A program made the translations under genes and the position numbers. Shown here one piece after another: positions 17,668-26,785 of a stretch of 64,000 bases of DNA (its first letter is position 1; each line of letters starts with the position of its first letter). The stretch covers positions 471,759 through 535,758 of the forward strand of contig NZ_KK366018.1 of NCBI RefSeq assembly GCF_000686805.1. Direction: 5' to 3'. Under the pieces are notes generated by a model. That model was given only the letters and a program-made list of their open reading frames with translations. It made no database searches and was not told where the DNA came from. The DNA comes from Bacillus sp. UNC41MFS5. Lineage in GTDB: Bacteria; Bacillota; Bacilli; Bacillales_B; DSM-18226.

Positions 17668-18081
17668 TTAATTGTTCTTAATTAAAAAATTTCTTGCACA
17701 ATATTCAATAATTTCTCTCCTTCTAATGATCCCTATAAAAATACCTTTGTCATCAACAACAGGGACAAAGTTTTGTTCCATCGCTCTAGAGATGATAGCC
17801 TCCATTTCTTCATTTATGGATATTGCTTTGTTTTGTAAATGGAGCGGGATTTCTTCAATCCTGACGTGATTGGTATGTTCAAAATCTAAATGTGGAGTAT
17901 TTTTTAACTTCCAAAGCAAATCACCTTCTGTTAAAGTACCTGCATATTTACCATCATCATTTATTAAAGGAATGGCTGAATATCTATGAAACTCCATCTT
18001 TTCTAATGCTTGTCTCATTGTGCATTTATAGTTTAGATGGACTACTTCTGATTTAGGTAAAAGAAAAAATGCAATGTTCAT
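17668..18081 (-). CDS. CBS-domain protein at the end of the kdp operon
   Basis: 137 residues made of two CBS motifs: MRQALEKMEFHRYSAIPLINDDGKYAGTLTEGDLL in the first and EEMEAIISRAMEQNFVPVVDDKGIFIGIIRRREII in the second. Such a Bateman module binds adenine nucleotides or c-di-AMP and usually acts as a regulator without catalysis. It starts 22 bases after the kdpD-like gene, in the same direction, and is followed by the terminator. The position suggests a ligand-sensing role in potassium control. c-di-AMP is an attractive candidate because it controls potassium uptake in Firmicutes, but the sequence does not prove the ligand. Confidence 0.85.
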   Translation of the reverse strand: MNIAFFLLPKSEVVHLNYKCTMRQALEKMEFHRYSAIPLINDDGKYAGTLTEGDLLWKLKNTPHLDFEHTNHVRIEEIPLHLQNKAISINEEMEAIISRAMEQNFVPVVDDKGIFIGIIRRREIIEYCARNFLIKNN

Positions 18082-18102
18082 CTTCGTTCTTTCCTTCCGT
18101 AA

Positions 18103-20448
18103 TTACAATCTCTGGTTTTGCTGGTCTGCTACCACCAATACATCCATATGCCGTACCTGTCTTAGCAATCTTTGAAAAACAGAACCTTTCACAATCTCCT
18201 CCCACCGAGTTCGTGCAGATTGGCCAATAATGACTTGAGTTGCTTGTTTTTCATTCATTTCGCTAACCAGTTTTTTAAAGACATGACGCCGACCCTTAGT
18301 TTCATACATTACAAATATCCCTCCAAGCCGTTCTGTCAACTGCCGGATCTTAATAAACACTTGCTCCTCTTCAGGGGATAATGGATGATGGTCTTTCACA
18401 TAGGAAACATACCAGGTGGCTTTCAAACGGTATGCAATCCGAAACCCGCGCCGAATCAGCCTTTCACTGTCATGTCTCAGGTTGGTACAAACAAAAATCA
18501 CTTCCTGCTTTCGCCATGGTCCCCTTAAGTTTCGTTTCCTTTCAAATGCCTCGAGACGTTCATCCACATCATCAGCTACCTCTCGTAAGGCCAGTTCCCT
18601 TAGTGCTATAAGATTACCGGTTTTAAAAAAGTTATTCAGCGCCTGCTCCACTTTAGCGGCTGCATAAATGCGACCTTCTTTCATACGTTCGCGCAATGAC
18701 TTGGGAGAGATATCGATTAATTCAATTTCATCTGCTGTTCTTAGAATGTGATCTGGCACGGTTTCCCGAACCCTTACACCTGTAATTTGCTCCACACTGT
18801 CATTCAAACTTTCTAAATGTTGAATATTCATGGTAGATATTACAGAAATACCAGCTCTTAAAATCTCCTCTACATCCACATATCGTTTGGAATACTTACT
18901 TCCAGGCACATTGGTATGAGCCAGCTCATCAACTAACACGACTTCAGGATTACGCTTTAAAATCGCTTCGGTGTCCATTTGCTCTAATTTTGTTCCTTTA
19001 TAGGGAATGATTTTCCTAGGAATGATCTCTAGGGAGCCGACTTGTTCGAGCGTTTCTTTCCTTCCATGGGTTTCTAATAAGCCTATAATAATATCAATGC
19101 CCTTTTTCTTTAATTCATTGGCTTCCCGCAGCATGGTGTAAGTTTTTCCAACCCCTGGAGCGGCTCCAATATACACCTTTAACTTACCACGATTAATTTT
19201 ATTTATTTTCTCCTCCAATTCTTTAAACGTGAGGCGACGATATGGATTTAATCCACCTTCCTCTTCCTTCATTTGTTTTGTCGGGATAACACGTTCACCA
19301 TCTTTTTCCGCCCGGTCTGCCACAATAAACACATCTATATTTCTCGTCTTTCGAAGTATTTTATTAATAATCGACCCATATACAATTTCTTCCCAGCGAG
19401 TCCGTTTCGATTGTCCCATTACAATCCGAGTCACATTATGTTCTGTTGCAAATTGCACGATTTGATCTGAAACCGCTTCGCGTTCCAACGGTAGTTCCTG
19501 AAACTCTCCTCCAACCTTTTCAACCAATTTCATAATAGATCTTTTGAAAGTGAGTTCGTCCTTGGATAAATTTTTATTTGCAAAACAAACAACCAGCAGC
19601 TCTCCACCTAATCTTTTCGCAATTTGCTGGCCGCGTCTAATCAGGATCGATCCATTCCAATGGTACTGCACTGTCACTAAAATTTTTTCCGATGCCCCAG
19701 ACGGACCGATCATTCCATGCTTTTCTCTATATTCATCAAGTGCATCATTGACCTCGCCCGCAAAAAAACGAAGAGCGAGTTCACGCAGGACGGTGAGATT
19801 GCTCCGATGAAAGAGTTTATCTCTCCCTCGCTTTTCCTCATAATCTACCTTGATGTCTCCTTCTTGAAGCCTTGTTAGAATCACTTCGGGGGTTACATCT
19901 AACAGCTTAACTTCGTCCGCTTGAGCTAGCGTATCTTCAGGGACAATGCAATGGACTTTCACCTTTCCCCCAGTCATTTTGTCTGCTATTCCCTTCATCC
20001 CCTCAAGCTCATAAATATTGACCGTGGTAATCACACTTATTTTTCTATTTAAGAGATAGTTAATGTCGTCAAAGCGCGTTGGCCTCTGAGCATCTGGCCG
20101 ATTGCGATGAGCTAATGCATCGACTAATACAACTTCTGGATTTCGTGCGATGATTGCATCCACATCCAGGTCATATCTCACTTCCCCTTTGTTTGTACAT
20201 GCTATGGAAGGTATGATTTCTAAACACCCAATTTGTTCTATTGTTTTGGGACGATTGGAAGTACTTACAATGCCAATGACCACATCGATTCCTCGTTTTT
20301 TCAAGACATTTCCTTCCTGCAGCATGTGATAGGTTTTGCCCGAACCGCTTACTGCTCCAAGGATTATTTTTAAATGGCCTCTTCGGATTTTTTGTATGGA
20401 TAATAAAATTTCCTCAGGTGTTTTTTTCCGGAATCCCTCTTCCCTCAT
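18103..20448 (-). CDS. Kinase-less KdpD-like protein with two tandem KdpD+USP sensor halves
   Basis: About 781 residues, two KdpD N-terminal modules in series and no membrane, GAF or kinase domain. The second half is canonical (GAAPGVGKTYTML, VLVDELAHTN, ISTMNIQHLESLNDSVEQITG, then a USP domain with IGQSARTRWEE). The first half is homologous but divergent: Walker A is GAVSGSGKTYHML, Walker B has Ala for the catalytic Glu (VLVDALAHRN), and the USP domain ends MGQSKRTRWEE. Bacilli often have a single short KdpD of about 370 residues; this looks like a fused duplication. The KdpD USP domain binds c-di-AMP in S. aureus. The ATG at 20448 is chosen because GGAGGTG precedes it. Confidence 0.9.
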   Translation of the reverse strand: MREEGFRKKTPEEILLSIQKIRRGHLKIILGAVSGSGKTYHMLQEGNVLKKRGIDVVIGIVSTSNRPKTIEQIGCLEIIPSIACTNKGEVRYDLDVDAIIARNPEVVLVDALAHRNRPDAQRPTRFDDINYLLNRKISVITTVNIYELEGMKGIADKMTGGKVKVHCIVPEDTLAQADEVKLLDVTPEVILTRLQEGDIKVDYEEKRGRDKLFHRSNLTVLRELALRFFAGEVNDALDEYREKHGMIGPSGASEKILVTVQYHWNGSILIRRGQQIAKRLGGELLVVCFANKNLSKDELTFKRSIMKLVEKVGGEFQELPLEREAVSDQIVQFATEHNVTRIVMGQSKRTRWEEIVYGSIINKILRKTRNIDVFIVADRAEKDGERVIPTKQMKEEEGGLNPYRRLTFKELEEKINKINRGKLKVYIGAAPGVGKTYTMLREANELKKKGIDIIIGLLETHGRKETLEQVGSLEIIPRKIIPYKGTKLEQMDTEAILKRNPEVVLVDELAHTNVPGSKYSKRYVDVEEILRAGISVISTMNIQHLESLNDSVEQITGVRVRETVPDHILRTADEIELIDISPKSLRERMKEGRIYAAAKVEQALNNFFKTGNLIALRELALREVADDVDERLEAFERKRNLRGPWRKQEVIFVCTNLRHDSERLIRRGFRIAYRLKATWYVSYVKDHHPLSPEEEQVFIKIRQLTERLGGIFVMYETKGRRHVFKKLVSEMNEKQATQVIIGQSARTRWEEIVKGSVFQRLLRQVRHMDVLVVADQQNQRL

Positions 20449-20517
20449 TCCAGCACCTCCATGCCTAACAAACAATAAGGAGAGATATCTTCTCTCCTTT
20501 ATTCTAACTATTTTAGC

Positions 20518-20616
20518 TCACTCATCATTTTTCTTTTTTAATATGTCTATAAAGATTAATATGAAAAGTACCAAAAATGGAGTTATAAACCCTAAAATAT
20601 CACTGAATGTTTTCAA
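20518..20616 (-). CDS. 32-aa single-span membrane peptide in the kdp operon
   Basis: Between kdpC and the kdpD-like gene a TTG start at 20616, preceded by AGGTGA at a normal distance, opens a 32-codon frame: MKTFSDILGFITPFLVLFIL followed by IFIDILKKKNDE. One membrane helix and a Lys-rich tail are clear. It is too short for homology judgement. It may be an accessory peptide of the Kdp complex or the sensor, like KdpF. Expression is inferred only from the start signal and operon position. Confidence 0.5.
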   Translation of the reverse strand: MKTFSDILGFITPFLVLFILIFIDILKKKNDE

Positions 20617-20636
20617 AGGGTTTCACCTAGTTTCCA

Positions 20637-21188
20637 TCATAATTGATCAAGAGCCATATTTAATTCCAAAACGTTCACCCTAGGCTCACCAAAGATTCCT
20701 AATTGGCGGCCTTCTGTTTTTACTTTTATTAATCGATAAAGATCTTCTTCTTCAATCCCTCTTTCCTTAGCAATTCGCGGAACTTGGATTTCTGCTGCTA
20801 AAGGCGAAATGTGTGGGTCAAGACCCGATCCTGAATTTGTCAATAAATCTGCAGGTATATCTTCTTTCTTTACATCCGGATTAGCTGCAAGAAAAGCCTC
20901 GATATCTTTTTTTGTGCGTTCAATCATATCTTTATTTGAAGGGGCGTAATTCCCAGATCCGGATCCAGCTGCGTTGTATTCAATAGAAGAAACTCGTCCG
21001 CTGAAATATTTAGGATCCTTGAACATCTGACCGATTAATTTCGAACCAACTACCTCTCCATTACTTTCTATTAAGCTCCCTTCAGCCTTAGCCGGCATGG
21101 TCAAGGCTGAAAGGCCCGTAACAGCCATAGGATAGGCTAGACCACAAATAATTAATAATACAAGGCTGATTCGTAAATTTTTTAACAT
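20637..21188 (-). CDS. kdpC: Potassium-transporting ATPase subunit C
   Basis: 183 residues with one N-terminal membrane helix (RISLVLLIICGLAYPMAVTG), the KdpC motifs GSKLIGQMFKDPKYFSGR, NYAPSNKDMIERT, LTNSGSGLDPHISPLAAEIQ and the terminal GIFGEPRVNVLELNMALDQL. It stabilises the KdpFABC complex and assists ATP use by KdpB. It lies 28 bases after kdpB. This is the intact copy and contrasts with the broken kdpC at 17 kb. Confidence 0.95.
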   Translation of the reverse strand: MLKNLRISLVLLIICGLAYPMAVTGLSALTMPAKAEGSLIESNGEVVGSKLIGQMFKDPKYFSGRVSSIEYNAAGSGSGNYAPSNKDMIERTKKDIEAFLAANPDVKKEDIPADLLTNSGSGLDPHISPLAAEIQVPRIAKERGIEEEDLYRLIKVKTEGRQLGIFGEPRVNVLELNMALDQL

Positions 21189-21216
21189 TATTACTCACCA
21201 CTTTAGTTTAGTATGA

Positions 21217-23244
21217 TTAAATAAACAGGCTTAAAGCAATATCTATCAATTTTATGCCTATAAACGGCACGACTACTCCGCCCAAGCCATAAATAAACAG
21301 GTTACGATTCAACAATTTGGTTGCACTCATCGGAATATATTTAACGCCCCTCATAGCCAATGGAATGAGCAATGGAATGATGATAGCGTTAAAAATCAGA
21401 GCTGAAAGAATCGCACTTTCCGGAGTTTTCAAGTTCATGATATTCAGCGCACCCATTTCCGGTATTGCCAGCATGAACATGGCAGGAATGATGGCAAAAT
21501 ATTTGGCCACATCATTTGCGATACTAAAAGTCGTCAGTGCTCCCCGAGTCATCAACAGCTGCTTACCGATCGAAACGACTTCGATTATTTTGGTTGGATC
21601 TGAGTCCAGGTCAACCATATTTGCTGCTTCCTTTGCCGCCATGGTTCCGCTGTTCATCGCAAGACCGACATCGGCTTGTGCAAGAGCAGGTGCATCATTC
21701 GTACCGTCACCTGTCATCGCCACCAGTTTCCCCTCGGATTGTTCTTTTTTGATAACAGCAATCTTATCTTCCGGCTTTGCCTCTGCAATAAAATCATCCA
21801 CACCTGCTTCTTTTGCAATCGTTGCGGCCGTCAATGGATTGTCTCCCGTACACATGACGGTCTTAATCCCCATTTTTCTCAACTCATCAAATCGTTCCCT
21901 CATACCAGGTTTCACAGTATCTTTTAAATAAATTAATCCTAGGATCCGTTTGCCTTCTGCTACCGCTAAAGGTGTACCGCCTTCGATTGCAATGGTCTTT
22001 GTTTTTTCGTCGAGGTCGGCAGGAATATGTCCGCCTTGCTTTTTCACATATTCTTTGATCGCGTCAACGGCACCTTTACGAACTTCATGGCCGCCTAGAA
22101 AATTCGTTCCACTCATTCTGGTTTCCGCTTTAAATTCTACCCCTTCTGAGCCGCGAATCTCAGGGACGTCAGCATTTAGTTTTCTGCCCAATTCGATAAT
22201 CGACCGGCCTTCAGGCGTTTCATCATGAATGGAGCTAGCCATCGCCGCACGGTTTAATTCATCCTGAGTACTATGTTGCACTGTAACAAATTCTGCTGCC
22301 ATCCGGTTACCGTGGGTAATCGTACCCGTTTTATCAAGAATGATCGTATTAATATCTCCTGCTGCCTCTACTGCTTTACCTGACATAGCGATGACATTAA
22401 ATTGGGTTACTCGGTCCATACCGGCAATTCCTATTGCCGAAAGAAGTCCCCCAATCGTGGTCGGAATCAAACAAACAAGCAAAGCAATTAAGGTTGCAAT
22501 GGAAATACTTGCATTGACATAAGAAGATAAAGGAACAATCGTTGTACAAACAATCAAAAATATTAAAGTCAGACTGACTAAAAGCGTGTTTAACGCGATT
22601 TCATTTGGTGTTTTTTGACGTTTAGCCCCTTCGACCAGGCAAATCATCCTATCCAGGAAGGATTCACCAGGATCGGCAGTAATCTTCACTTTAATCCTGT
22701 CACTGGTTACTCTTGTACCGCCAGTAACGGAACTGAAGTCACCGCCAGATTCTTTAATAACTGGAGCAGATTCACCTGTTATGGCTGATTCATCTACTGA
22801 TGCGACACCTTCAATCACTTCTCCGTCCCCAGGTATCATTTCGCCGGCTTCAACCAGGACGATGTCGCCTTTTCGCAATTCCGCGGAATCAACGATATGA
22901 TAAGAACCGTCTCTCTGGAATCGTTTCGCTTTTGCATCCTGCTTCGTTTTCTTCAAACTGTCTGCCTGTGCTTTCCCCCTGCCTTCCGCTAATGCTTCAG
23001 CAAAATTAGCGAATAATATCGTAATAAATAAAATTCCGCAAACTATCCCATTAAACAAAGGGTCTGATTTTTCACCGAAAAGGGATGGAAAAATCGACAA
23101 TAGGAGTGTAATAACAAAACCAACTTCTACTACAAACATGACAGGATTTTTTACCATGACCATTGGATTCAGTTTGATAAACGAATCATTTATAGCATTT
23201 CTGACAATATCATTACTGACCGCAGTTTTACGCGTTGTGTTCAT
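21217..23244 (-). CDS. kdpB: Potassium-transporting ATPase subunit B (P-type ATPase)
   Basis: 675 residues: P-type ATPase with the actuator TGES motif ([12 protein letters not shown], about residue 155), phosphorylation motif [10 protein letters not shown] (about 305), nucleotide-binding region, and hinge [18 protein letters not shown]. It powers high-affinity potassium uptake through KdpA. About seven membrane segments are visible and the C-terminus is [16 protein letters not shown]. Length and motifs are normal. It lies 34 bases after kdpA. Confidence 0.97.
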   Translation of the reverse strand: MNTTRKTAVSNDIVRNAINDSFIKLNPMVMVKNPVMFVVEVGFVITLLLSIFPSLFGEKSDPLFNGIVCGILFITILFANFAEALAEGRGKAQADSLKKTKQDAKAKRFQRDGSYHIVDSAELRKGDIVLVEAGEMIPGDGEVIEGVASVDESAITGESAPVIKESGGDFSSVTGGTRVTSDRIKVKITADPGESFLDRMICLVEGAKRQKTPNEIALNTLLVSLTLIFLIVCTTIVPLSSYVNASISIATLIALLVCLIPTTIGGLLSAIGIAGMDRVTQFNVIAMSGKAVEAAGDINTIILDKTGTITHGNRMAAEFVTVQHSTQDELNRAAMASSIHDETPEGRSIIELGRKLNADVPEIRGSEGVEFKAETRMSGTNFLGGHEVRKGAVDAIKEYVKKQGGHIPADLDEKTKTIAIEGGTPLAVAEGKRILGLIYLKDTVKPGMRERFDELRKMGIKTVMCTGDNPLTAATIAKEAGVDDFIAEAKPEDKIAVIKKEQSEGKLVAMTGDGTNDAPALAQADVGLAMNSGTMAAKEAANMVDLDSDPTKIIEVVSIGKQLLMTRGALTTFSIANDVAKYFAIIPAMFMLAIPEMGALNIMNLKTPESAILSALIFNAIIIPLLIPLAMRGVKYIPMSATKLLNRNLFIYGLGGVVVPFIGIKLIDIALSLFI

Positions 23245-23278
23245 ATAGGAATACTCCTTTACATTCTGTATTCTTTCA

Positions 23279-24952
23279 TTATCGTATCGTCAGCCATTCG
23301 GCCACCGGTCCGAGTGCAATCACTGGGAAGAAGGTTAGGGCCCCGACGATCAATACGGTTGCGAGCAAGATAACAAGGAATGTGCTGTTATCGGTTTTAA
23401 AGGTTCCAAGCGTTTCCGGTACAGGTTTTTTCGCCATCAAGGAGCCTGCTACGGCAATCATGGCAATCATCGAGAAATATCTGCCAAACAACATGACCAG
23501 ACCTGTTGAAATGTTCCAGAACGGAGTATTGTCCCCTAATCCCTCGAATCCGGAACCATTATTGGCTGCTGAAGAAGTGAATTCATAAACTATCTGTGAA
23601 ATGCCATGGAATCCAGAATTAGAAATAGCAACGGTTCCCATTTCAGTAGCTAAAGCAATAGCAGAAGGAACTAAAATGATGAACGGATGGATCAGGATGG
23701 TGATCGCTATCAGTTTCATTTCCTTTGCCTCGATTTTCCGTCCTAAAAATTCTGGTGTACGTCCAACCATTAATCCCGCCAAGAATACAGCTAAAATGGC
23801 ATACATTAAAATATTAATCGTTCCAACACCGTCACCGCCAAACACACAGTTAAGCATCATCTCTCCCAGTGGAACAAGTCCCCCTAGTGGTGTAAGCGTA
23901 TCATGCATGTTGTTTACCGTCCCTGTCGTAGCAGCGGTGGTTACGGCAGTAAACAGTGCAGATTGTGCAATACCAAACCTGACTTCTTTTCCTTCCATAC
24001 TGCCATGTTCCTGTGATAATCCGATGTTCTCCAAAGCCGGATTTCCATTGGCTTCGCTAAAGTAGGCGAGCGTCAAGAACCCAATGAACATAATCCCCAT
24101 CGCAGAGAATATGATGATTCCCTGCTTCCGGTTTCCGCTCATTCGACCATAGGCAAACGGCAAAGCAGCTGGAATCAAAAACATAGACAGTATTTCCATT
24201 ACGTTTGATAACGGTGTAGGATTTTCAAATGGATGGGCAGAGTTTACTCCGAAGAAACCTCCTCCATTCGTTCCTAAGTGCTTAATAGATTCTAATGCAG
24301 CGACAGGACCCCGAGCGATCAGCTGTTCTGAACCCTCTATCGTTTTGGCAGTTACTGTCGGTTCCAATGTTTGCGGAACTCCCTGGCCAACAAGGAACAA
24401 GGCGACTACGAAAGATAATGGAATAAGAATACGAGTATGGGCACGAACTAAATCAACATAAAAGTTACCAATGCTTCTCTGACCGGTTATGCCTCTGAAA
24501 AAAGCAATACATAGCGCTAAACCAGTGGCAGGAGTTGTAAACATAAGGTACATGATCACCATCATTTGGGATAAATAAGATAGTCCTGATTCTCCGCTAT
24601 AGTGCTGCAGGTTCGTATTCGTTAAAAAACTGGAAATGGTATTAAAAGATAAAAGCGGCCCCATTGCAGCGATTTCACTTGGATTACCTGGCAATATGTG
24701 CTGAAAGCGCACAATGATATATCCAATACCAAACATAACAAGGTTACTTACTAAGAGTGCTTTCGCATATTGCTTCCATTTCATATCTGTCTGTTGAATA
24801 CCAGAGATCTTATAGATTGCTCTTTCAGCTCCCCCGAAAACCCGGTCCAATTTAGTTGTTTCTAAGGAGAAAGCCGTTGCTATATAACGCCCCATTAGAA
24901 TGGCCAAGGTCACAACCAAAGCCAGAACTAAGGCTATTTGAATGAAATCCAT
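23279..24952 (-). CDS. kdpA: Potassium-transporting ATPase subunit A
   Basis: 557 residues with about ten membrane segments and four pore-like loops, including [40 protein letters not shown] and [15 protein letters not shown], the selectivity-filter regions of the KtrB/TrkH-like KdpA subunit. It is the potassium-binding channel-like subunit of KdpFABC. A ribosome binding site (GGAGGAAAAC) precedes the ATG at 24952. Downstream order is A-B-C as usual. Confidence 0.97.
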   Translation of the reverse strand: MDFIQIALVLALVVTLAILMGRYIATAFSLETTKLDRVFGGAERAIYKISGIQQTDMKWKQYAKALLVSNLVMFGIGYIIVRFQHILPGNPSEIAAMGPLLSFNTISSFLTNTNLQHYSGESGLSYLSQMMVIMYLMFTTPATGLALCIAFFRGITGQRSIGNFYVDLVRAHTRILIPLSFVVALFLVGQGVPQTLEPTVTAKTIEGSEQLIARGPVAALESIKHLGTNGGGFFGVNSAHPFENPTPLSNVMEILSMFLIPAALPFAYGRMSGNRKQGIIIFSAMGIMFIGFLTLAYFSEANGNPALENIGLSQEHGSMEGKEVRFGIAQSALFTAVTTAATTGTVNNMHDTLTPLGGLVPLGEMMLNCVFGGDGVGTINILMYAILAVFLAGLMVGRTPEFLGRKIEAKEMKLIAITILIHPFIILVPSAIALATEMGTVAISNSGFHGISQIVYEFTSSAANNGSGFEGLGDNTPFWNISTGLVMLFGRYFSMIAMIAVAGSLMAKKPVPETLGTFKTDNSTFLVILLATVLIVGALTFFPVIALGPVAEWLTIR

Positions 24953-24977
24953 TTTGTTTTCCTCCGCGTAAAAAAAT

Positions 24978-25055
24978 TTAATATCTTTCAGGATTTATAA
25001 GTGCATCGATTAAATAAACCGTTAATCCACCAACAATGACCATTAATAGAATCAT
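24978..25055 (-). CDS. kdpF: KdpF, 25-aa subunit of the Kdp complex
   Basis: The frame reads MILLMVIVGGLTVYLIDALI then NPERY, a single membrane helix ending in the typical NPE motif of KdpF, which stabilises KdpFABC. Its start overlaps the stop of the preceding small gene by 4 bases (ATGA), and kdpA follows 25 bases later. Confidence 0.85.
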   Translation of the reverse strand: MILLMVIVGGLTVYLIDALINPERY

Positions 25056-25159
25056 GATTTTCCGCTCCCTTGATTCTCTATGACGATTTCACAGAACTTG
25101 ATAAATCCAAAAAACACTGCAAAGCTAAGAATAATAAGTCCAATCGAAATAAAATCCAT
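25052..25159 (-). CDS. 35-aa membrane peptide heading the kdp operon
   Basis: MDFISIGLIILSFAVFFGFI followed by KFCEIVIENQGSGKS, preceded by GGAGAG. One membrane helix followed by a Lys-Phe-Cys-Glu segment resembles the small proteins with a C-terminal LCERL-type motif that I recall ahead of kdpF in other bacteria. It is translationally coupled to kdpF. No function is established. Confidence 0.65.
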   Translation of the reverse strand: MDFISIGLIILSFAVFFGFIKFCEIVIENQGSGKS

Positions 25160-25210
25160 ATATTTGCTCTCCTTCCCCTTTTGACGAGAATGAATTTAAT
25201 ATTTTACTCC

Positions 25211-25258
25211 TGAGAATAGCCCAGATTTTAATACATAACGGATATTCTCATCACCTCC
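25211..25258 (-). promoter_or_regulatory. kdp leader: orphan Shine-Dalgarno and hairpin
   Basis: On the minus strand a perfect GGAGGTGAT (25250-25258) is followed at once by a hairpin TGAGAATA/TATTCTCA (25243-25250 with 25211-25218, 24-nt loop). The only frame is seven codons, MRISVMY, and its ATG overlaps the Shine-Dalgarno itself. It lies about 50 bases before the first kdp gene. Confidence 0.35.
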
Positions 25259-25389
25259 TCAAGCCTTCTGCCGGTGTTATCTACTCTTCATCAGATTTCA
25301 CTAATCGGTCGGAAAATTAATCAATTTATCTTCTTGAATTGATTTTATTGAATTTGGAATAAAGATAGTGTTCAGATACTGGAGGATGG

Positions 25390-25408
25390 TGTAAAGATTC
25401 TGTTAAGA
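25390..25408 (-). promoter_or_regulatory. Candidate KdpE binding site (direct repeats)
   Basis: On the minus strand TCTTAACA and TCTTTACA are direct repeats with an 11-bp period, the usual arrangement for OmpR-family regulators. They resemble the TTTACA half-site known for KdpE. They lie about 230 bp upstream of the first kdp gene, with a possible -10 TATCTT about 25 bp downstream. Confidence 0.45.
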
Positions 25409-25463
25409 CTTGATAATAAAATTAATAAGTACACACAAACAAGCAACCTATTATGAAAGAAAA

Positions 25464-25491
25464 AAACCAGTAGGTTATTCTCTACTGGTTT
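25464..25491. terminator. Hairpin terminator between the bceS-like gene and the kdp promoter region
   Basis: AAACCAGTAG (25464-25473) and CTACTGGTTT (25482-25491) form a perfect 10-bp stem with A/T flanks. It probably ends the bceRS transcript. Confidence 0.7.
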
Positions 25492-25578
25492 AACACCTAT
25501 ATAGCCACCACAAAAAACGGTATGTGTTCAGTTTATAAAATTGGTACCTCTAAGTAACAAATCAAATACGCATAAGAA

Positions 25579-25695
25579 AAGAGGATATATGCTCATATAT
25601 TGAACATAATATCCTCTTATTAGTTAAGGCTATTTAATATTTTACTAATCGTTTGTTTTTTGTCCGATAGGAAGGTATAACTTTCCTATCAGGCA
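25579..25695. repeat. Two further inverted repeats downstream of bceS
   Basis: AAGAGGATAT/ATATCCTCTT (25579-25588 with 25609-25618) is a 10-bp stem. TGTCCGATAGGAA/TTCCTATCAGGCA (25661-25673 with 25683-25695) is an almost perfect 13-bp stem with a 9-nt loop and no T-run on either side, so the second is not a plain terminator. It could be the end of a degraded mobile sequence. A third small palindrome, GTCGAAAGC/GCTTTCGAC, overlaps about 25736-25756 just before the bceS stop. Confidence 0.6.
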
Positions 25696-25759
25696 TAAGT
25701 GCACTTAGGAATACTTAGTGAGCATAATCATCGCAGTCGAAAGCTCTGCTTTCGACGAA

Positions 25760-26785
25760 CTACTCCTCTGTCTTCGCCCTTAGGGGCTCGCCAATCGGCG
25801 AGTTTTCTAATAGTCTTAAATACGGATCGCTATCTATCGGGAAGTGAATAATAAATTGGGTGTACTCCCCCACTTCCGATGTACAACTAATGTAATGTCC
25901 TAGTTTGTTACTTAACTGTTGGGCTAAATATAACCCCATTCCTGTTGACTTCGTATATGTCCGTCCTGTCTCTCCAGTAAAACCTCGATTGTAAATTCGT
26001 GGCAAATCTTTTTGACTAATGCCAATACCATTATCTCGAATAAGAAGTTGTTTTTCTTTTGGAGTTTCGAATGCTGAAATGGTAATTTTTCCGCCATGTT
26101 CGGTATATTTTAAGCTATTCGTCACTAACTGATTGACGATAAAATGCAGCCATTTCGGATCGCTTTGAACCTTCAGTGAATCTGCCTGTATGTCAATACG
26201 GATTTTTTTTGAAAAAAAGGTTTTCGAATGAGCCTTAACGATCTCTTTTAAAATCTGGATAACGTCACAATTTTGAATATCGTAATCCTGGTTAAAGCTA
26301 TCAAGTTTGGCATAATAGAGAGCTTGATCAACGTAATTTTCAATCTTTGCAATCTCTTCCCTTAAACTATTTGCGTCCATATCGGTTTGCTGCAGTAAGC
26401 GAAGAACGGCAATTGGTGTTTTGATTTCATGGAACCACGAAACGATAAAATCATAATGATCTTTTTGCCTTTCTTGAATCCGATTCATTTCACGGATATG
26501 CGCCCTATTAAGCTCATCGATGTGAACTCTAGCGAATTCTCCTTCCAGCGACAAACTTTCATCATCCTCGCTTTTCATCTGTCGGATCACACGTACAGTT
26601 TGCTGGTAGCGAAATAATAAAAATCCAAGTAACGCAGTCGAAGATAGGGCGAAGGCATAGAAGAATGTCTCCCATGCCAAGCTGCCATTACTATCGGTAA
26701 AAAATACCGCGGCTGAAATCAGAAAACTAGCCAGATATAAATAAATATAAGGCTTTTCATAAGTTAGATAACGCAGGAAGGTCAT
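25760..26785 (-). CDS. BceS-like intramembrane-sensing histidine kinase
   Basis: 341 residues: two N-terminal membrane helices (about 14-60) with almost no extracellular loop, then HisKA with the phospho-His in FIVSWFHEIKTPIAVLRLL (about residue 124), and HATPase with WLHFIVNQLVTNSLKYT, DNGIGI and GMGLYLAQQL. Lack of a sensor domain is typical of kinases that rely on a BceAB-type transporter for detection. Its start overlaps the response-regulator stop by 4 bases. The only such transporter in the window is at 9.7-12.4 kb, carrying a BceR-type operator. Confidence 0.9.
   Translation of the reverse strand: MTFLRYLTYEKPYIYLYLASFLISAAVFFTDSNGSLAWETFFYAFALSSTALLGFLLFRYQQTVRVIRQMKSEDDESLSLEGEFARVHIDELNRAHIREMNRIQERQKDHYDFIVSWFHEIKTPIAVLRLLQQTDMDANSLREEIAKIENYVDQALYYAKLDSFNQDYDIQNCDVIQILKEIVKAHSKTFFSKKIRIDIQADSLKVQSDPKWLHFIVNQLVTNSLKYTEHGGKITISAFETPKEKQLLIRDNGIGISQKDLPRIYNRGFTGETGRTYTKSTGMGLYLAQQLSNKLGHYISCTSEVGEYTQFIIHFPIDSDPYLRLLENSPIGEPLRAKTEE

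Noticed and set aside
25160..25440. c-di-AMP (ydaO-type) riboswitch upstream of kdp
   Set aside because: The conserved core segments of that riboswitch are not visible on the minus strand; only a hairpin and an orphan Shine-Dalgarno are seen.
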